Source of the DNA: Zonotrichia leucophrys gambelii
Lineage: Eukaryota > Chordata > Aves > Passeriformes > Passerellidae
NCBI RefSeq assembly: GCF_028769735.1
Contig: NC_088200.1
Coordinates: 70,910,546 to 70,974,545 of the forward strand
Direction: 5' to 3'
Length of the DNA: 64,000 nt
Part shown: positions 23,607 through 33,040 of the stretch, piece after piece
Position numbering within the stretch: the first letter of the stretch is position 1
Layout of the letters: each line of letters begins with the position of its first letter
Notes under the pieces: model-generated
What the model saw: only the letters and a program-made list of their open reading frames with translations
Told to the model about the DNA's origin: nothing
The model's database searches: none
Made by a program: the position numbers and the translations under genes

Positions 23607-24394
23607 AGTTCATAGTGCCTTTCCAAGAACAGAAGAGATCAAAAGATGGAAAATTGCAGGTGTTAGTAAATACACATTCTTTAATCATGGCATTTCCTAG
23701 ATTTCTTTCTTTAAAATAGCATATGTTCCTTAGGTAAAATGACGTTTTCCTTCTTCATATTTCCATCTAACTTTCCTTGGGTTGAATGGAAAAAATTTTC
23801 CTGTGCTTAGATTTCAAGGAAGTGTTTTGATATTTTGTTTCTTGAATATATCTTGATTATTTTGAGGATTGATTTGCTTGATTGTTTGCAATAAAAATTA
23901 TCTATTTCTTGCAATCAAATGTAACAGTATTTTTAAATTTCAGTGTTGGGGAAGAAATTATTAAAGATGTTTCAAACACCCTTTAAGTTTAGGAAAAAAC
24001 CATTAGGATTTCTTAATTGAACAGGCTATCAAAGATGGGAGGACGCTGTTAGACAGAAAACAAATGTAATAATTGCCCCTGTATATCATAATGAATGTTT
24101 TAAAATATGGGATTTTTCAAGATCATTGTCAGGGATGTACAATTTAGTCTAACTCCAAAAAGGGTGCTGCTAAAGTGAATTCTTACCTTGGATTGTTGAC
24201 TCCAACTGCTGCCATTCAACACTGCAAAGCGTTACAAATGCACTGCAAATCACGCTGGTCTTTGCACTGATGTTTTTGGTGTTACAATGATCATTGTAAG
24301 AGGAATTCCTGAGGAATGACTTTGCGCTAGTATAGTTTCTGATTTTGTGGATTAATCTCCTTGGGACAGCAGGAATCAGCTACAGGAGGAGTTC
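23607..24394. other. Non-coding spacer
   Basis: AT-rich with no recognised feature. It ends at the 6-bp GAGTTC flank of the LTR. Confidence 0.5.
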
Positions 24395-24794
24395 TGTGAC
24401 AGTGGTCACACGGGTCTTATGTTGAAGGAAGAGATGAGAATGTCGACTCCACGTTCAGAAGGTTTGATTTATTAGTTTATGACATATAGTACATTAAAGC
24501 TACACTAAAAGAATAGAAGGAAAAGTTTCATCTCAGAAGGCTGGCTAAGCTAAAATAGAAAGGACAAGAACGATAACAAAGGCTCTGTCCTGGACTCTCT
24601 GTCCGAGCCAGCTGACTGTGATTGGCCATTAATTAGAAACAACCACATGAGCCCAATCACAGATGCACCTGTTGCATTCCACAGCAGCAGATAAGCAATG
24701 TTCACATTTTGTTCCTGAGGCCTCTCAGCTTCTCAGGAGGAAAAAATCCCAAGAAAAGGATTTTCGCAAAAAGACGAAAATCCTGTCTGCGACG
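24395..24794 (-). mobile_element. Solo retroviral LTR (reverse), same family as 3669-4029
   Basis: The + strand starts TGTGACAGTGGTCACACGGG and ends GGATTTTCGCAAAAAGACG, ATCCTGTCTGCGACG. On the minus strand it is therefore a TGTCGCAG-type start and a CACTGTCACA end; the very last + base is G where A would give a perfect CA/TG end. The minus strand has an AATAAATC polyadenylation-type context near 24466-24478. The flanks GAGTTC (24389-24394) and GAGCTC (24795-24800) form a 6-bp target-site duplication with one mismatch. It shares GTTGCATTCCACAGCAGCAG and CCTCTCAGCTTCTCAGGAGG with the copy at 3669-4029 but keeps about 40 bp more in the middle. No internal retroviral sequence is attached. Confidence 0.87.
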
Positions 24795-24884
24795 GAGCTC
24801 CTCATGGAAAAGCCAGAAGTTCACACTCCAACCTTCCTATTTTTTCTTTATCCTGAACCAAAAACATCAAGGGAGGGAGGATTC

Positions 24885-25090
24885 TGTCCTTGCTCAGGTG
24901 AGACCCCACCTGGAGAGCTGCCTCCAGAGCAGCTGTGGCTACCCCTGGATCCCTGGAATTATCCAAGGCCAGGTTGGACACTGGGGCTTGGAGCAGCCTG
25001 GGGCAGTGGGAGGTGTGGGCAGAGTGGGACAAAAGGAGATTTAAGGTCTCTCCCCAACCCAAAAGACTTGTAGATCCATGATTCCATGAA
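24885..25090 (+). mobile_element. Internally deleted CR1 fragment
   Basis: CTCAGGTGAGACCCCACCTG, typical of the CR1 region near the end of ORF2, is joined directly to AGAGCAGCTGTGGCTACCCC, CAGGTTGGACACTGGGGC and the 3' end CCCCAACCCAAAAG ... ATGATTCCATGA. The several hundred bases that normally separate these parts are missing, so this copy carries an internal deletion. It has no coding function. Confidence 0.85.
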
Positions 25091-26307
25091 ACAGTATTAC
25101 AGGAAGTGAAAATATTGTCCTAAAAGGATGAGTTCAATGGGTAATGTTTTTAAGTGTATGGAAATGAGAAGTGATAAATCAAAAAACCAGGCTGCAGATT
25201 GAATATATAAAACATTTGAAGTTCAGCCAGAACACTAATTATGAGCTCTGGCAAATGCTGATTTTCTGTACTGTTAAATAGTCTCTGTTATTTTTATTAG
25301 AGATGATATCACCAAGTTTATGTGTAATTGTTTGGTTTTTAAAATTACTGGCTAAATGTGTGTTTCTTGCAACTCATCAAAGCATTAGTGCTAACATTTG
25401 TTCATGGATGCATCTCTTCTATTATTGTAGATAAAGGCAGAGGGAAATGTTTATTTTGCCTTTTCTACAGCCAGTAACACCATTTACAAAATGTGCAACA
25501 TTTCCCTTTCCAAAGCATCTGTATTAAAAAGCAATTTAAAAAAAATTCTCTGTAAGCAACAGAACTAATTATGCCTAGTTTTTTATATGAATTGTGGTTT
25601 GCTTTTTTTTTTCTTTTATTCTGACAAAATTAACTGCAATGTCTCTGTGACACTCCAACCATGGCAATATCTGTCCTTCACTATACAGCCAGACTGCAGT
25701 ACCATCACATCACCACCTTCTCACAATTTATCCTGTTTCTGCTCTATTTCAGAATATTTAAATGATTCAGTCTCCTTTAACTGAGTTTATGTCATCCCTT
25801 TACATTCCTCAGTCTTTGATGATGTTTCTGGTTATTTTCTGTGGCCCTGCAAATAAAAGAAGCCGCTAATGATTCTGCTTCCTTTGAAAGCATCTCCATT
25901 TTTGTGTTTATTTACTTTTATTTTTATTATTTTAATTCTTTTTAAATGTACTTTTATTTAATTTTTTAAAAATTTAATTTTGTTTGTTTTTTCATGGAGA
26001 AAGACCTTCTCACCCTTGTAATTTGATTATTCAGTACTTTCTCACCAGTGCGAGCACATGCTGTCTAAATTGTGTGGGGTTTTTTTTCCTGTCCATGGAG
26101 AGACAAAATTCTCTTATTTGATAACTGATCTTCCCAATGTTTTAGGAAATCTAAACATCTAGACTCTAGAAATCATGTCAATTAGTTGAAAAGAACAGTC
26201 CTGAAGTTACTGTGGGAGTATAGCCTTGCAGAAATCTCACATTAAATGGGAAAATGGGGTAAGAAATGTGCACCAAAAGAATATCAAAAGAGTAGTCTTG
26301 CTGAAAA
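25091..26307. other. AT-rich non-coding
   Basis: No gene or repeat family seen apart from a T/A-rich stretch at about 25905-25990. Confidence 0.5.
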
Positions 26308-26460
26308 AAAAAACAAGCAAACAAAAAAAAAAAAAAACCAAAAGAAACCAAAGCCAAAATAAAATTAAAACAAAAAATCGAGAAACCATGAAAAAAATGA
26401 CCAAACCAAAAAAAAACCTCAAAAAACAAAACAAAACAAAACCATCCAAAAACCCTAAAA
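26308..26460. repeat. A/C-rich low-complexity tract
   Basis: A-rich sequence with interspersed C, in AACAAGCAAACAAAAA, CCAAACCAAAAA and ACAAAACAAAACC patterns. It is the complement of the G/T tract style seen at 10541. An open frame through it encodes only Lys/Asn/Gln-rich low-complexity sequence. Confidence 0.85.
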
Positions 26461-26864
26461 GACAAGAATTTTGGAGGAAAAGAGTAAAACTTTGGATGAA
26501 TTCTACCTAGGACATGCTGTCATTCAACTCCAGGTCTTCTAAAACTTAGCAAAGAAATTATGTGTTTGTAATCCAAACTGAATATGTTAAATCAAGTGAT
26601 TTTGTTTTTCAAAAAAATTGAAAGGAATTCTTTATTCAGATCATCATGGATATGTGATTCCTATCAAAGCATTTGCAATGTTATGTGAACTAGGCAGATG
26701 CAGCAAATTTATTTTTGTAGTTCACCATGGGGCAGCTCAGCTCTGGGAGTCTCAGATGGATCAGGTACAGGGGTAGTTTTTACTCTCTCTGATGATTTTC
26801 ATTGCATCTCAGTGTATACGGTGCATTATTTTTTACATTACAAACAGAGAACCAAACAAGATCC
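26461..26864. other. Non-coding spacer
   Basis: No recognised feature between the A/C-rich tract and the reverse CR1 fragment. Confidence 0.5.
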
Positions 26865-27134
26865 AAATCACAGAACCACAGGGGTTCTGTTTGAGATTGG
26901 AAGGGATGTCTGGGTATGATCTGGTGCATGCCACAGGAAGGTGCCCAGCTGGGGCTGGGATGGCTCCACACAGGGACACTCCAAGCCCTCCCTGGGCAGC
27001 TGTTCCAGGGCTCTGCTGTCCCTCCATGCACACAAGTTCTCCCTCCTGCTGCCCTGCCCCTCGCTGCCCTTTCTTTGATGGCCGCTGCTGCTGCTGCTGG
27101 CACTGGCAGCACCGAGCAGAGCCCGGCCCGTGCT
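26865..27134 (-). mobile_element. CR1 3' fragment (reverse)
   Basis: Read on the minus strand it contains AACAGCTGCCCAGGGAGGGC, CTTGGAGTGTCCCTGTGTGG, GGGATGGCTC complements and a 3' end ACATCCCTTCCAATCTCAAA, followed by GGTTCTGTGATTTG. This is CR1 3' terminal organisation. The part toward 27134 has a short GCTGCTGCTGCTGCTGG run. The boundary with the next block is uncertain. Confidence 0.75.
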
Positions 27135-27597
27135 CTGGCAGCCCTTGCTGATGTTGGGGGGCATTGATGGCCTCCCCTTGGCACGATCCGCTGGGGCCAG
27201 CGGGGTCGGGCGTGGCGGTTCACCAGAGCCATCTCAAAAGCTCCAGTTTATACAGTCTCAATCCAAAGGAGCGGCATCTGGCCAAAGGGTGGGGAAGATT
27301 CCTGGGCCATTGTGCTGAGAGCCCTCGGTGTGTGGGGCAGGCACAGCGAGCGAGGCCCAGGCACCCAGTCAGAGCTTGTGGGGCAGGGGCAGCGTGTGAG
27401 GACAAGCCAGCATCCATCAGAAGCTGTTCCAAGCAGTGCTCTGGGCAGGCACAGCCAGCACCCCTGCAAACAATCACTTGGGATAACATCCAGCAAACGT
27501 CCCCCTCAGCCAGGCCCGGGCTCCTGACGGGGCCTTCAGGGCCCTCGCGGCCATCGTGAGGCAAATGAAGGGAACTCGGGAACGTCTCTCGCGGCCC
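27135..27597 (-). repeat. GC-rich unassigned block with a TATA-like motif
   Basis: GC-rich DNA with CpGs between a reverse CR1 fragment and a reverse LTR. On the minus strand it has CTGTATAAACTGGAGC (TATA-like, about 27240-27256). It could be LTR-derived or another repeat, but I see no polyadenylation signal or matched ends. Overlapping ORFs of 70-150 codons are featureless. Confidence 0.35.
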
Positions 27598-28190
27598 TGT
27601 CATGTTAGAAAGTTATGCTGTATTCATTTTCTTAAGTCCTGTGCTAAATCTAGTTTTGGTTTATAACAAAATGTTAAAATAGAAACTATGCTATGTAGGA
27701 TACTTTTTTCCTAAAGAAAGGACTCGCAGTGAGATAGCAGCCACAGGACACCTAAATCTCAGAAAAAGACAATTTATTGTCCCATTATCAGAAGAAACAA
27801 ACTTCTTGCCGCCTTGCTCAGCCCTGAAGACACCGTCAGGATTCAGAGGAAGAAGCTGACGCTTGCCCAGACAGAATCCTGTGTTTGAATGGAATTTATG
27901 CATCATGAATGAGGTGTATGAATATGCAACAAGCTATTGTTTTTAAGGGTTAATCCTCTTTCATGTGGGTCGTTTTTTGGGTTTATGCTGCCCAGAAAAG
28001 GTACCTGGATGTCTGTAACTCTTTGTTTGTACTGTCTCATATTGTCCTAATCCAAATTGTCCAAATTATTATTACTCTAAAGGTATTACTCTTTTTATAA
28101 TTATAAATTTTTATAATTTTAATAATCTCTATAACAACTTTACTATTAAAAATTTAAAATTTTAAAAACAAGAGGTTGGCATTTTTCACA
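27598..28190 (-). mobile_element. Retroviral LTR (reverse), about 593 bp
   Basis: On the minus strand it starts TGTGAAAAATGCCAACCTC and ends CTTTCTAACATGACA, so it has TG...CA termini. Inside (minus strand) are a polyadenylation-type GGGACAATAAATTGTC near 27765-27785 and ATGCATAAATTCCATTC near 27885-27905. I recall this LTR type as common in songbird genomes, but that is memory and was not tested. The 6-bp flanks do not match (CGGCCC left, CCCTGG right), so it is not a simple solo LTR with an intact duplication. It may be one LTR of a truncated provirus, or it may have recombined. Confidence 0.8.
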
Positions 28191-28395
28191 CCCTGGCTCC
28201 CCTGGCCCCAGGACCCTGTTCCAGCTCACGGTCCCTTTTCCCCAGCAGCACCCCCAGGTCCCCCCCAGGCTGTGGGGGAAGAACCTCACTGGGTTTGTCC
28301 CCTCCCAGCTCTGCCCAGGTCCCTCCAAGCCCCAGCTCAGCCTCCAGGTGCATCAGACACTCGTCCAGCTCTGCATCACCAGACACAATCAGATA
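28191..28395 (-). repeat. GC-rich block abutting the LTR
   Basis: On the minus strand this 205-bp block contains GGGGACCTGGGGGTGCTGCT and GGGGAAAAGGGACCGTGAGC, ending purine-rich (GGGGCCAGGGGAGCCAGGG) directly at the LTR start. It may be the 3' internal end of the same endogenous retrovirus, since a purine-rich tract is expected before a 3' LTR. A CR1-like repeat is the alternative. No retroviral protein frame is identifiable. Confidence 0.4.
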
Positions 28396-29060
28396 AACAG
28401 AGAAAAAATAAAAACTCCCTACAGGGCTGGTGGGCTGGGGGCTCTCATTTCGTCTCCAGGGCCTGCAGTTGCCAAGTTGTTAGAAGCAGGAATGATATGT
28501 GAGTTAACAAATAACATTTGGCATGGAAGTACAGCTCTTTGATAGAATGTGACTTTTCTTCGGGCTCAAAGGCCATAATTTCTTTATGTTTTTCTTTTTT
28601 TTCTTTTCTTTTTGTGTTTCAGACATGATATTCTTGTATTACTCTGCAGACTGTAAAAGTGAATTTAAACCTTGTCAGTGCTGAAGAAGCTGTTTTGGCA
28701 CAGAGAAAAATCTGTGTGTAAATGGGTCATTCTTAGTTGCATGCATATGTATGCTTGAAAAGCTGAATTACAGTCACCAACTTTTCAAAGTTTAATGATC
28801 AAAATTTTGTTTCAAAAAGTATCTTGGGGCTCTTATCAGCTTCTGCCTTTTTTACTCCTATCTCCATCACAAAAAGAATGATTTTGAGAGTTAATATTGT
28901 TCTTTTCCAGGTTTTGTGCTCCAACATTGCCAATTTGATTACCAAAGCAACAAATTCTTACTATTTATTAGGTTTTATACACAATTACCATTCTGGCCAA
29001 TGAATTTACCAGATTTGCCTAATCTGCAAGATACTGAAATATTTGACTGCTAATTAAAAA
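28396..29060. other. Non-coding spacer
   Basis: AT-rich with T-rich stretches near 28580-28620. Nothing recognised. Confidence 0.5.
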
Positions 29061-29132
29061 TATAAAAAAGAAAAACCAACCAAAAAAAAAAACCAAAAAA
29101 AACCCCAAAACAAACAAACAAACAAAAAAATT
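29061..29132. repeat. A/C-rich low-complexity tract
   Basis: AAAAAAGAAAAACCAACC followed by AAAAAACCCCAAAACAAACA patterns. Confidence 0.8.
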
Positions 29133-29702
29133 TGAGAAATAATAGACTTCCATATTATATCCATATATAATTTAGAACTGAATTTTATAGCAGCAATTAA
29201 TCTTTCCTACTTAGCTGACTGGAACCAAAATAGTTGATAGAAAAAAATTACCTTTGTGAAAATAATAATTCTTGAGTACATTTATGAATTAAACATATAC
29301 TGAAACATCCTTTATCATCAAGAAAATATTTAAATGGGGAGCTTTTTTCAGATTGAGAGAAACATCTAATAAAAACGGCCTTTTAAAGTGTTCTTGCTTA
29401 AGAGACAAAACTCCCAATTTCAAACATTAAAGTTTTTATGTGACAGAACCACTAATCAGGCAGCAATTCAAGATATTTGAAAGCAATAAATGGACAGAAA
29501 AATGTACAAACCTAACAAAAATGGAAAAGATTTATGTGTATACTTATATATTTCAATGCTATTACTTAAAAACATGTAATCATAATGCATTGTGAATTCT
29601 GTTGAATTATGTGCCAGTATCCCCCATGACACAAACATTGTGTGTTCTACATTCCTTTACTTACATTCATGTAGGCTCTCTGAGTTTCTCTATTTCCATT
29701 AG

Positions 29703-29704
<2 letters not shown>
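29133..29704. other. AT-rich non-coding
   Basis: Nothing recognised. Confidence 0.5.
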
Positions 29705-29752
<48 letters not shown>

Positions 29753-29765
29753 TAATAACAATAAC

Positions 29766-29795
<30 letters not shown>
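29705..29795. repeat. (AAT)n microsatellite with AAC interruptions
   Basis: About 30 trinucleotides. AAC interruptions near the middle (about 29748-29768) suggest an older array than the pure ATT array at 2490. Confidence 0.95.
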
Positions 29796-29796
<1 letters not shown>

Positions 29797-30654
29797 CTTT
29801 ATTGCTTTTATTCTTTTTGGTGGTGATTTTTGTGGCGGTTGTTGTTATTACTGTTGCATCATTAAAACTGACTGCTACAGCAGTACTGCAGCACCTTCCT
29901 CCTCCTCCAGGGAGAGATGTCCTGATTTTGAACCCAAAAGAAAAAAAAAAAGAGATTATGTTGCTGATTCTCTGGGGCCTGCACAATCCTCCTGTGAGAA
30001 CACAAATGCCAGTCTGAAGGCTGAAGGAGATTTTAACTCAGACAACCCAAGTCATCCTCGAATTTTTTATTTCCCCAGACCCCTATCCTACACAATTAAC
30101 AACGCAAAGAGAATTGCCTGCACAGATCTTACTTTGTCACAAAAAATCATGTTTACTTTTACTTCTCCCCATTCACTTTGTTCATCCACAGCACTTTGTG
30201 GTTCTGGCTCTGGTCTGAAGCTGTAAATTCCCTGGGGAAGGGGCTGATGCTGCTGCTCCCCAGCCTGTTCAGCAGCTGCCTGGAAAATCTGCTCTGATTG
30301 TCAATCGGGATGAAATCAAATGAGACAAAATGAGGATTTCTCAAAATTATAACGAGGACCAGAGCACTCACTGGAAAAGCAGAGTCCCTGAGGGGAAGGA
30401 AATAGTCAAGATATTTAATTGATATACCAGAGAGGCAGATGAAGCAGCTGTACTGCTTGAGTCAGAGTGCAGGTTGAAATCTCAGCATCTTGTGTCAAGC
30501 AAGTTTCCTGGCTGCTGTACCACTAACAATCTGAAAAAGAAAAGAGGATTCTTGTGTCTTCTTTAGATGAGTATGCCCTTTTCCATCTTGGGAAAAAATG
30601 ATCTGCCATTACCTTTCAGAAATGTAACTGGAACTAGCACATCCCTTCCCTCAA
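29796..30654. other. Non-coding spacer
   Basis: No exon or repeat family seen. There is an A run near 29940-29951. Confidence 0.5.
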
Positions 30655-30940
30655 CCTTTCCTTTCCTTTCCTTTCCTTTCCTTTCCTTTCCTTTCCTTTC
30701 CTTTCCTTTCCTTTCCTTTCCTTTCCTTTCCTTTCCTTTCCTTTCCTTTCCTTTCCTTTCCTTTTTTTTCCTTTCCTTTCCTTTCCTTTCCTTTCCTTTC
30801 CTTTCCTTTCCTTTTCTTTTCTTCGAACCTTTCCGAACCTTTCCGAACCTTTCCTTTCCTTTCCTTTCCTTTCCTTTCCGAACCTTTCCGAACCTTTCCG
30901 AACCTTTCCTTTCCGAACCTTTCCTTCCCAGAACCTTCCC
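30655..30940. repeat. (CCTTT)n array with GAACCTTTCC variant units
   Basis: A homopyrimidine CCTTT array to about 30815, then CTTTTCTTTTC, then alternating GAACCTTTCC decamers with CCTTT runs. The decamer carries a CpG and appears about nine times. The open frames on both strands are repeat artefacts. Confidence 0.95.
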
Positions 30941-32837
30941 TTATCTCTTCTTTTTGTTTTTTTCCTGGTTATGTGGTGAATATAAATTTCTAACACACAG
31001 TTTTAGCTCTTAACCTGAAGGAGGTAACAGCAAGAACAATAAAACCAATCGACCAACCAAGTAAAAACACCTCAACCAATCCAAGAACACTTAAGAATGA
31101 CTTTCGATGGCAAACATTTTCTGTCATACATTGAGGCAGGATGGCTCACTGCAGTGGCATTAAATTATTTCTAAAATGTCTCACATTGTCAAATTCTGAC
31201 ATGAATTATGCACAAACTGTCACACTGGACTGCCAGATATCAGGAGACTGAAGAAACCATGTTGGTTAGTTGTCTTGATTGATACAGAACTAATAATTGA
31301 AAGCTTTCCTGAGTATGTGATGTTGATTTGAAATGGACCCCACCATGAGAAACAAAGAGCCAAAAGTCTCTTGGCTCTAATAATATTCTCTGATTTGGAA
31401 ATCACGAGATCTTTGGCAAAGTCTGCAGTTAAATGCCTGAAATGCAGGTGGCACCGTGCCCTAAAATACTTTATAGTGATTTAATGGTTCCCCCCCCTGT
31501 GTTCTGAAATTCTGTGTGAATGAGCTACTAAAAGTAATGGTGCAATATGAGCACTGAAAATAAGACAAAATCATTCCTGAAATTATGTTTTTAAATCTTG
31601 TTTTCTCCCTCAGAGTAAAATAAATTAACACACACACACAAAACCCAAACAAAAAAACCTGTTATTATTTATTGCAAAGAGCTGCAAAAGCACACAACCT
31701 CAGACACTGTAAAAACTCCTTGGAGTTTCAGTTGTTGAAGCATATTCTAGCTAACATGAAAATATGTTTTGTAGGTGTCTGAAATGAACTCTTTCACCAA
31801 GTTCATTCATGGCGTTCTCCTTGAAAACCCAGTATAAATAACAGTAGGATAAAGACCTTGGCACAACACATTTAACTTTGCAAAACAGCGACTTCAGCAC
31901 TAAAACCCAAACAGCACCTTGGTTGTTACAAATTTAATGTAGCCCCTGAAGAGCTGTGCTTGGAATTTTAGCAGCTCCCAGCACAGTCCTTGTGGGGTTT
32001 GTACAAATTCAGCTTGATTCAGTTGAGTGCTGGCCAAACCAGGGAATTTCTGAGGCTGCAAAATATGTATTGCATGAGAGGGAATCCTTCCACCTCCAGG
32101 GAATCCTTCAGTGCACCTGGGTCACTGGGCTGCATTCCAGAGATGGTCCTTCAGGGATTCAGGGTGCAAATGTTTCCTGATATTCCAAGTGTTTCCAAGG
32201 CCAGCTTTGCTGGAGATCTCAAAGAGCTGTGGACTCCTTTCCCTAAGCAGTTGTTTAGAAGGGTAAATGAACCCAAAACTATTAATAAATGCGATTTGGC
32301 TTTCTTGTAAAAAGTAGCAGAAACAATCCATAGAAGGGGACAGAAAGAGCTGTACTATCCCAGAGCATGCACTGTGCAAGTGGAATATTTGAGATTGTGG
32401 ACCAGTGGAAAAAGACGAACTGGAGAAAGAGAGAGGTGTGTGTTAGCTTGGTTTTGTAAAGAAAAAAGGCTGCTCATCAGATAGTCTCTCTTCCACTGGC
32501 TGATTTCCTTTTAGTACACATATTTGCAGCTGGAAAGGGTGTACAGGCCACCAAGGACTTGGGAAGGTGATATCCGAGGTGCCAGTCAGAGTCCTCCTCA
32601 CTTTGGAGAGGGATTTCATTTTAAAAAATATACAGACAGCAAAGAGAGGGGTGAAGCAGTACCCCTCACACGGATGCTCTGGGTGCTCAACAGCCTCTCA
32701 GAAATGCAGGTGCCCTACAGTCCTCTGGGTTTTCCTGGGAACAGCATCAACAGCAGCTGGGGCAGGGCCCTGGGCAGAAATTTGCTCTCAGAAGACTTTC
32801 TCAGAGTGACAGAGAGTAGGTTTAGATGGGAGATTGA
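30941..32837. other. Non-coding, no recognised element
   Basis: Mixed composition without supported features. A short CA run lies at 31628-31640. Open frames of 70-100 codons around 31956-32379 have no recognisable domain. Confidence 0.5.
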
Positions 32838-33040
32838 CAATGAGGAATTGTTCCCTGGCAGGGTGGGCAGGCCCTGGCACAGGGTGCCCAGAGCAGCTGG
32901 GGCTGCCCCTGCATCCCTGGCACTGCCCGAGGCCGGGCTGGACACTGGGACAGTGGGAGGTGTCCCTGCCATGGCAGGGTGGCACTGGGTGACATTAAAT
33001 GTCCTTTCCCGACACATTTCATGCTTCTATGATTCTGTAA
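32838..33040 (+). mobile_element. CR1 LINE 3' end
   Basis: CAATGAGGAATTGTTCCCTG through GGACACTGGGACAGTGGGAG matches the copy at 6593 essentially base for base for about 120 bp. It then diverges, with CATGGCAGGGTGGCACTGGG and a terminal TTCTATGATTCTGTAA that carries the CR1 3' octamer motif. It is 5'-truncated. The upstream 32520-32837 has no clear CR1 content. Confidence 0.9.

Noticed and set aside
26780..27603. Multiple 65-150-codon frames in the composite repeat island
   Set aside because: They lie over a reverse CR1 fragment and a GC-rich block; overlapping frames on both strands indicate composition, not genes.
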